A DNA stretch of 25,203 nt, from contig JABANP010000644.1 of NCBI GenBank assembly GCA_013115135.1, positions 1 through 25,203 on the forward strand, in the 5' to 3' direction. Position 1 is the first letter of the stretch; each line of letters begins with the position of its first letter. This DNA comes from Perkinsus olseni (Eukaryota; Perkinsozoa; Perkinsida; Perkinsidae). Made by a program: the position numbers and the translations under genes. Under the pieces are notes generated by a model. It searched no databases. It saw nothing but the letters and a program-made list of their open reading frames with translations, and was not told the origin of the DNA. Of the stretch, positions 18,636-25,203 are shown piece by piece.

Positions 18636-21600
18636 CTAAGGCAACTCCAATCGAGAGTTGTTGGTGTTGTGGTATGGTCCCACGTTGGTTTCATCCTTTG
18701 CGGCCCTCATCAACGGGACTTCCCCTATTATCCTAATGGAGGCCGGTTGGCCAGGATTCTGGTCAGCTTGGAAGAGGTACATCTAGCAGCACAGTGAGGA
18801 CCACCTCATGCCAACAGCGTGTTCTCACGTCTTTAATGTGGCCGTCGAAGTCACCCCTAGGAGTCCGAGCATCAGCCTCCCAAGGCACGGCCCGGTCGTC
18901 CCAATGCTCCGCACAGATACTAGACTGCCACTCTCGGTCCTCCAACCGATACCTAGCAGACAGGTCGATAGTCATAACAAGACCGATCACCGTAAGCCGC
19001 AGCCCGGTGACGACCTACTTCCTCTCTCGGGCATCATCCACCACCAGGAACCGCGCTTTGAGGCACTCAGGCGTAGCCCCGCGATGGTTGTGCATCACAA
19101 CTTCCACGGCTATCTGCCATGAGAGCAAGCTGAATGGGGAACGGTAAGACGGGCAGGTTGTTGGTACCGTGTAGTTGTTCCAATTGACCCTGATATTCTT
19201 GACCTCCTTGTAGGGCTTGCCTCCTACGGTGGTGTAGTAGGGCCCATAGGGGTAGGCCTCCTCAAAATACGGTGCAGCACACGGGAAGAAATCAGCCGAT
19301 CTGAGGGGCAGCCGTTATCCAACACAGACTTTTCCTCCTTCCCGGAAGCTACGTTGTGAGGTGATGTCCTCGGTCGGCTGTACACGTACCATCATCGCGT
19401 ACTGGTCGACACTCTCCGTCGAAGTTAATGCACTGCATCTCGAGAGCGGTCAGCGGGTGCCCGCTACCCTGGAAGTGAAGAGCAGTGAGAATCTGTCGGG
19501 TAAGGGCAACGGTGTACTACCGCCAGATTGGTCGGCTGCTCTTGCTTCAAGCAACCGCCGCAAGTCCTTGTCCAGAGACACCTAAAGGAAATATCAGCTC
19601 CGCCATTGGACTCTTAGACAAGGTACTTTGAAGCGTAGGACGGCGGTTGTTGTGGTACAAATGTGGCAGCAGCGTTCGAGGTTCCAGTCGCCTCGCAGAT
19701 TTGATCTTCACTAGGGGAGCACTTGCTGGAGCAGAAGCCATGAGCGTACCAGTCATGCTCGAGAGTAGCCGTACACCGAGTGCCTGAGGGGGGCATCATC
19801 CCCGGCGAAAATGAAGATGGTCTATCCCTACCTTCCACCCGGCAACGCTCCGAGCAGGGTATAGCAACGCAAGCTGATATCGGAGAGTTCTCCTCGGCCG
19901 TCATTGCGATGCACTCCTCATCACAGACTCTAGACAGGCTCCTGAGATGAGGAAGATACTCCCTCTGGCCGAGCAGCAGCGTCCCCACTTGGACAACCTC
20001 GGCTTGGAAGGGCGAAGTAGGATCTCAGCCATGGGGGAGAGCTCGCATCGTGTTGCCACAGACGCCGCTCCCTTGATGGCCGTTTCTACAGTACCCCTAG
20101 GATGCCGTTGCCAGCAGATGTGGTTGCACAGGAAGGCCGGGTCGTGAACCTCAAGGTCGCCTGCGAAGATGAATCGAATCACTTCTCCACACCGTGTGTG
20201 CCTGCGTACTCTCCTCAGTGTCCGTGGCACCCGTGATGATGTCGTTAGGGCCGCCGTTGGAGTTGACAGAGAGGAATATGAGTAGCTTGGCAAGCATAAC
20301 ATCGCCTTCTACTTGGTGATTTGCCTAAGGCTCGTGAAGGTCTACGACGTCCTGTGTAAGGAGCTCCCTACCGCTGCCGTATATCGGTCACCCAAGGCGG
20401 ACAACCATCCTCCAGTTCTGGACTGGGGAGACCCCAGTGCCTTGGTCTTCCAGTCTTCACTCTTACGACCAAGCAACTCTAGCTCCGTCGGGGACTGGAG
20501 ATCGAGCATCACCGCAAGGTCGTGTCGAATATCCCTACCTTGCCCTCCCACAGACTTAGGAGGGAGGAGAGCTGCTGAGAGAGCACACTGACGGAAGGGT
20601 CGCCGCCCGACCTCGATGAGGTGCCGGACTGTTGGTAACCTGTGTAGGGCATCATCCCATCATAGCTTTATCCCAACTCTCACCTGGGGGTGCTATCGGC
20701 ATATGAGGAGGATGCGGCGTCTTGGATGTATCCTTATGATGCAGTCGTGGATGATACCTCTTTGGTACGGTATCCTCTCCACCCTGCGCCCTCTTCCCAG
20801 GAACCTTCTTTCTAGGACGCCCACCGAGGCTGTGATGATGATGGTGGCTGTGATGATGTTTACGAGGATGCCACCGTTCGTGCGCTTTCCCCTCACCACC
20901 GTCTGCCATTATTGCTTCTTTTTCCTCTCCGGGAGTGCTACTACCCTTACCCTCATTCTGCCCCTCAACATCTACTGTGTTATGATTCGGTGTAGCGGTC
21001 GTGGCCGGCGTCACCTCACTGTGTTCATCAGTCGTGCTACCGCTATTCTGTGTGCCTGTGCTTTTGGTTGTCGATGGAGCTTCTACGGCCTGCCTCTCGG
21101 GTTCGGAAAGCTCACCGCGTTGAGGTTCCTCATCAACTCCTGCCTGCACTTCACGAGTATCCCTGTCCGCCTCCTGAGCTTCACCATTCTCGCGACCTCG
21201 ATCACCACCACCATCCACACGGGCCCCGTCCAGCTGACTAGAACTCGCACCAGTCTGTGCTCTGACTTTCCCTGCTGAACCCGCAGCGTCGTCATCCACT
21301 CTACCAGGCTGGTTGCCACCTTCTTCCACCGTCCTCGCACGATGAGCATTGCGCTGCTCCTCTTGTTTAGCCTTCTCTGCCCGGAGTGCCTCCATGTCCC
21401 TCCTCTCCTCATCGCTGTGATTGGTCGTATAATGTACGCTATGCAGGGCTGGATGATACGGTCCTCTGTGCTCGGACACAGGTACCCCGGACCGTTCGTA
21501 CTGTAAGGCGTGGGGCGTCCTAGGAGTCGGAAAATTGAAGGCTCCTCCTGTGCTGCTGCTCATGCGATCAAAGATCGATGCTGGCTTCTCGGTTGTGTCT

Positions 21601-21941
21601 ATCCCCCATTGCCCGTCATGCGGCAGCCGTGTGGGCTCCACTTCAACCTCGTCATCGCTGTTGTTATGATGAAACGATTCATCATCTTCTTTTCCCTGCG
21701 GCTCTGTCAGCAGTGGATTCGCCTTAAGGGCAGGGAACCCCGACAGCGTCTGGGTGTCCTTCTCGTCTATCTTCCTCTGCCATTCCTCGTCATGTGTCTC
21801 ATGATGATTCACAGGATGCCACACCGTCCGGGAATGGCCTTCATCAGAGGCTTCCTCCGGCCGCTGTGCTCCAGCGAAGGTGAATACCGTAACAAGGAGA
21901 TATATAAGGATGGTGTGTAGCGGCAGTATACTTCCACGCAT
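18636..21941 (-). CDS. Large secreted protein, low-complexity His-rich N-half and Cys-containing C-half
   Basis: Function unknown; about 950 residues. Ten exons joined in phase: 20684-21941, 20539-20639, 20372-20494, 20210-20324, 19627-20160, 19521-19581, 19353-19468, 19019-19300, 18829-18952 and 18636-18782, with introns of 44-66 bases. The start at 21941 gives a clean signal peptide (MRGSILPLHTILIYLLVTVF, AGA|Q); an ATG 42 bases upstream is possible. Residues about 30-415 are charged, Glu/Gly/Ser/Thr-rich, with a His cluster HHHSHHHHH. Then come a conserved-looking block (WKTKALGSPQSRTGGWL, VEGDVMLAKLLIFLSVNSNG), Cys-bearing segments (CNHICW, CSERC, FCSSKC, TCGGC) and a C-terminal part with FEEAYPYGPYYTTVGG, MHNHRGATPEC and MYLFQADQNPG. 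One missing T near 20003-20014 breaks exon 5. Probably an extracellular or wall protein of this lineage. Confidence 0.7.
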
Positions 21942-22362
21942 GAGTAAACAGTGAATACTGAGCGAGGGTCTACAAATTTTCAACTATGAAAGGCGCCGAC
22001 CGATGAGAAGGTCGGCGAACCCGTCACGGAAGCGAGATCTCTCAAGCCCGAGGCATCGTTCAGCAGGCCAATTCTAGAACTCAGAAATGATCCTGGAACC
22101 GCATTAGACGAGTAAAAATCAATTCCAAAGTCGAACCGACTCACTGAGCGCGGGGTAACAATAGTGCGCCGACACCTCAGTCGCGCGCCACGAAATATAG
22201 CGCTCGCCTTGAACTTGTCATTTCCGTCAGATTTCTGCCCCGTCTCGGAGCCTTATACTTTTGCTCAACTTCGAAGGGGTTGCCTTCTCATGAGAGATGC
22301 ACAATAGTCGTCGAGTGTGGCTAAGCCGTCACTTATAGTTTAGTCCCACCGCAACCTCTCCA
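21942..22362. other. Divergent intergenic region before gene C
   Basis: Must hold the promoter of the large minus-strand gene and of gene C. A perfect 8-bp stem with an 8-base loop (CGCCGACC-gatgagaa-GGTCGGCG) lies at 21994-22017, about 55 bases before the start of the minus gene. Nothing else recognised. Confidence 0.45.
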
Positions 22363-23195
22363 ATGGTCCAAGGCCAGTTGCTGCTCGTCGGGCTCTCCCT
22401 CTTCTACACCCCACTGGCCTTGACCTCCGCTCGTGGCCGAAAGAGACGCATGGGTGTCAGCGATGATAATGGCAGCCGCACACCAGCAAAGGTGCTGAGA
22501 CATGGAGAAACGCCGGGCGATGAGGTTTCGTGGAGGAGGCGACTACGGAGCAGTACCAGCAGCAGTAGCCTCGACGACTACCTAAGCGACTCCAGTATGT
22601 CGTCTGACGACTCGTCCAAGGTAACGTGCGCATGATCGTAACGATACGCTCATTGGTGATTCGGATCGTGGATGAAACGCTGCTTCGTTTCTCCCTAGGG
22701 GATTCCGTAGTAGGGTCGTCTCAGGACCATTTCGGAGTCACAATGCTGGACAAACAACGCTGCCATATGTCTGATAAAGGCTTTTACTGGCTGTACCAAG
22801 TTGTCGACAACTTTGTGTACACCACCTCTCTGAGTTGCCCGGGTGGCGATAAGGGCGACTTAACTTATGAATTGTAAGACACTGCACCATGAGTGGTTCT
22901 CGGCACATGTAGTGATCTGCTTACTCCCTTCAGTCGTGATGATCACAGACTGTATCAAGCGGCTACCCATAACCAGCTGCTGCTCGAGGCCTCGCTCCGC
23001 GAGGATCCTTTGTCATCAGCCAACGTTACGGCAACGTCGCCGCGTTCCGATAGCGATTGCTCGAATGCAGCTGAGAAAGTTTACCGTTCCCTTGGGGGCG
23101 CAGAAGGAGCAAGATTGGATGAAGACCACGTTCCGGAGTTCACAGCCCGTCTTTGCTCTCTATATTACAAGAAAATATTCGGAGACTCATCTTAG
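22363..23195 (+). CDS. Secreted family member C (three exons, intact)
   Basis: The best-preserved member of the family; function unknown. Exon 1 (22363-22620) encodes a signal peptide (MVQGQLLLVGLSLFYTPLAL) and a basic/serine-rich linker that includes SWRRRLRSS. Phase-0 intron 22621-22724; the acceptor TCTCAG was chosen over a nearer CCCTAG because only it keeps frame and matches A and B. Exon 2 (22725-22873, 149 nt) encodes C-HMSDKG-FYW, twelve residues, SLSC. Phase-2 intron 22874-22933. Exon 3 (22934-23195) ends in TARLCSLYYKKIFGDSS. About 222 residues. The linker could be disordered or proteolytically processed. No catalytic motif is apparent, so a binding or effector-like role is inference. 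Confidence 0.8.
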
Positions 23196-23847
23196 AGGCA
23201 TCATAGGTGATTCCCAGTAAGGCCACTCGCACCTCTGAATGATGATTTGAACGTGCGACTAAATAACACTATAGCCCGACGTCATATGCATGATAATAAT
23301 TCTTCTATGTTCTAATCGTTGTAGCTGCTGTTCTCGTGTGTGCCTACCATGCTGCCCTCATCATTGGCGTTGTCTTGAAGAACGAACTGTCGCGCTGACA
23401 CGGCGGGGGTCATCGGTTCCGACTGTGACGCTGAACATACTATGACGGTTTAGCAGTGGAAAGCTTCCGTTGTAGCGTACTGGATATTTTGGATGTAACG
23501 TACCTCTCTCCGTGTGAGGGTCTTGGGTGGAGCACTCTTCGCCTGGGCCGTGTTATTTTTCCCTTGGAGATCTCGTTCTGGGAGCGCTCAGAGACACGTC
23601 CTGTCAGGATAAATCCCAATTAACAATTCGTTTCTAGGCCTGTACAGCATTAGCGCGTCTAACCTCGCGAATACCGGCAGTGAACACGTTCTCGCGGATC
23701 CGCGTCTTGAGGAAAATTTTGAACTTTATCCGAGATGCTCAGGATGGCTCTCCGAATTGCGTATCAGTCGGGGTAGTGGAAAGCATCAACTAACTCGTGG
23801 CCCTCCTCAGAAATTCACTGCTCCGTTCTAGTTCTGATTCTTGAGTC
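23196..23847. other. Intergenic region between C and D2
   Basis: No protein-like frame, repeat or strong hairpin. The last 30 bases before the D2 start resemble those before D1 (GTTCT...TGATTC...ATGAA), so part of it is the D-type leader. Confidence 0.4.
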
Positions 23848-24558
23848 ATGAAACCCCTACCTAGGGTGGGCCTCGTGCTGTGCCTCTGGTCAGCAGCCTC
23901 AATGGTTCGTTTAACTGCCGCCGAGTCTGTTAGAATCGAAAATCTGCCGGTACGTCGCAGTAGCCCCACACATCGTCCGCGAGGTGGCCTCGTTGTTAGG
24001 GACTCTACAACATAACGAAGATTACCGAAGGAAGCACCTGCCATGCAGCCGGGCCCCACTTCACCTGGGAGTTCGACCAATTCCGAGGAACCCTGCGCAC
24101 TTTCCACTTGCAATGCCCGGACTCTGAGTTTCATGTGTAGGTTTGACGTCGCGAATGTCGAAGGAAAACATAGTTTGATGCTTCTTCTCAGGAGGGCTAG
24201 TCCGCCAAAGTTCATCCAAAAGGTAACTCGCATTCAGAGACTCGGCCTCGACTTCGAAGTTCCCGATCCTAAACGGGGGAGTCCTAGTGGAGGACCCTCT
24301 ATACGAGAGGCAGATTACTTACAAAAAGAATAGTCCAAGGCCGGGATTGCTTTTTTGCAGCTACGGCCATTTACTGGAGCTTTCGGAAAAACAAACGCAC
24401 CTTCTGATGAATCCACTTCGGAGAGCTTTCTCGGTACATCGTCTTTGCTGAAGCGTTTGAGAGGGATGCTCTGTACCGCGTATAAGGGCCTTGTTGAACG
24501 GTACAACCTCTCGGCAGTGCCTGTTCTTGAGCCCTACCGGGGCAATCTACCGCGGTGA
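23848..24558 (+). pseudogene. Secreted family member D2 (frame broken in exon 3)
   Basis: Paralogue of D1; function unknown. Exon 1 (23848-23949) encodes a signal peptide (MKPLPRVGLVLCLWSAASMV). Phase-0 intron 23950-23999. Exon 2 (24000-24136, 137 nt as in D1) encodes YNITKITEGSTC, then C-x6-FTW-x12-HLQC-PDSEFH. Phase-2 intron 24137-24191. Exon 3 begins in frame (SPPKFIQKVTRIQRLGLDFE) but near 24257-24275 the D1-like continuation DPLYERQI moves to another frame. In the original frame a stop follows at about 24331, yet the same frame reopens to the conserved tail LCTAYKGLVERY. Thus at least one, probably two, indels relative to D1. The 3' end lies about 245 bases before repeat R2. Confidence 0.62.
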
Positions 24559-24802
24559 ACGTTTTCCTCAACCTTGTCAGCAGCACAGAAGCCTATCTTA
24601 TTCGCTCCCATTCATCGATTCCTCTCCGTAGTTTTGCGCATGTTGTTGTATTTCATTGGAAGGTGTCGATTTGTCCGGGAGAACTAGAGCTCGAGTTGCG
24701 TTACGGAGTCTGTGTTACGGCGCTTATTAGTCGTACACGGGTTGGAGGAGAGACGGGAGGGGCACAGTAACAGCCATGCGGATGGCAAAGACGTAAAGCA
24801 GG
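24559..24802. other. Short intergenic region before R2
   Basis: No gene or repeat recognised; the boundary of the direct repeat falls at 24803, where similarity to base 1 begins. It cannot be told whether similarity would extend further left, because the left copy starts at the window edge. Confidence 0.4.
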
Positions 24803-25203
24803 ACGAGTCGTTCAGCGTAATCGTGATGCTCCGTCACGATTCGTATCCTAGAGTCAGGATTCACCATCTGTAAAGTCCTTGAGTTGGGCATCACGACCTC
24901 CGGAGCTTCAAGTAAAGTTGAGGAAGACATATTCAACCCGCTTCCGTCGGACTTGAAACCTAACGTTGATCTGCGCTGGCCCCGTTATGGAGCGAGCTCA
25001 GGGCGGTTGAAAGTTAATCACGAGGCGTGGAAATAGTGCTCGGAGACCTCCCCGTGGTTACTCCCGGAAACTCCTCGACTGAGACTCCTATGCATGTCGT
25101 TGAGCCTTAGTCATAGCGGTTACTTTCGCCCACCATCCCACCCTCAACCAAGTAGCATGAGGGCATACTCCCTACTAGGTAGTCTAGCCTAGGGGGCATA
25201 CGA
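24803..25203. repeat. Right copy (R2) of the long direct repeat
   Basis: Same orientation as 1-405, offset by 24802 bases, with roughly one difference per 15-25 bases. The divergence means it is not merely the same sequence read twice around a circle or duplicated at a contig end. It runs off the right edge; what follows is unseen, but by analogy with the left side another D-type gene would be expected about 500 bases further on. Confidence 0.9.

Noticed and set aside
19801..20302. Separate gene starting at the minus-strand ATG near 20297 (MLAKLLIFLSVNS as a signal peptide)
   Set aside because: The segment joins upstream in phase through a 47-base intron (20325-20371) to exon 20372-20494, so it reads as an internal exon of the large secreted gene.
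20616..21278. 220-codon plus-strand frame opposite the large secreted gene
   Set aside because: The minus strand is open for more than 400 codons here, has a signal peptide and joins in phase to nine more exons; the plus frame is its complement.
1..25203. Window as an LTR retrotransposon or giant mobile element bounded by R1/R2
   Set aside because: No reverse transcriptase, integrase, transposase, capsid or tyrosine recombinase gene is visible, and the repeats lack LTR-type ends; the interior holds ordinary cellular genes.
1..25203. Circular molecule with overlapping ends
   Set aside because: R1 and R2 differ at many scattered positions, so they are distinct copies rather than one sequence read twice.
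1..25203. CRISPR array, rRNA, tRNA or spliced-leader gene
   Set aside because: I found no regularly spaced repeats, no tRNA-like cloverleaf and no spliced-leader-like sequence by eye.

Overview
The window looks like nuclear DNA of an intron-rich unicellular eukaryote. Almost every gene I could reconstruct is split by GT-AG introns of about 35-120 bases, most of 44-55, with matching phases on both sides. Gene density is high and both strands are used. The mix of conserved eukaryotic genes (ABCG half-transporter, peroxisomal-type aminotransferase, mitochondrial carrier, paraoxonase-like protein, VWA/Cache protein) with clustered, fast-evolving secreted paralogues suggests an alveolate parasite such as Perkinsus. 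That assignment is inference; I see no rRNA, tRNA or spliced-leader sequence to confirm it.

Layout. The two ends carry a direct repeat: R1 starts at base 1 and R2 starts at 24803 and runs off the right end. Just inside each repeat lie members of one family of small secreted proteins: D1 (906-1796), A (1999-2859) and B (4175-4994) on the left, C (22363-23195) and D2 (23848-24558) on the right. The D type and the A/B/C type look unrelated at first, but they share a three-exon structure with intron phases 0 and 2, a central motif C-x6-F-x-W-x12-[SH]-L-x-C, and a C-terminal [RM]-L-C-x2-Y motif. I regard this expanding and decaying family of putative secreted effectors as the most interesting system here. 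C and B read as intact; A, D1 and D2 carry frame breaks.

The middle (5.3-18.3 kb) holds a possible small cysteine-rich secreted protein, a minus-strand VWA/Cache protein (6121-7404), a plus-strand cysteine-rich fragment (7472-7762), a minus-strand secreted protein with a faint pepsin-like look (8537-9915), a minus-strand coiled-coil gene (10615-11060), then the best-supported genes. These are an ABCG transporter (minus, 11767-13642), divergently arranged with an alanine-glyoxylate/serine-pyruvate aminotransferase (plus, 14264-15602), followed by the last third of a mitochondrial carrier (minus, 15870-16513) that meets a 5'-truncated paraoxonase-like gene (plus, 16527-17820) at a sharp junction. 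From 18636 to 21941 a ten-exon minus-strand gene encodes a secreted protein of about 950 residues with a low-complexity His-rich N-terminal half and a cysteine-containing C-terminal half; I do not recognise it.

Two cautions. First, several clearly conserved genes carry a single-base frame break within conserved sequence (ABCG, aminotransferase, paraoxonase-like, large secreted gene), so indel errors in the assembly are likely and the breaks in A, D1 and D2 are not proof of pseudogenes. Second, exon models were built by hand from splice signals and reading-frame continuity, without alignment or transcripts.
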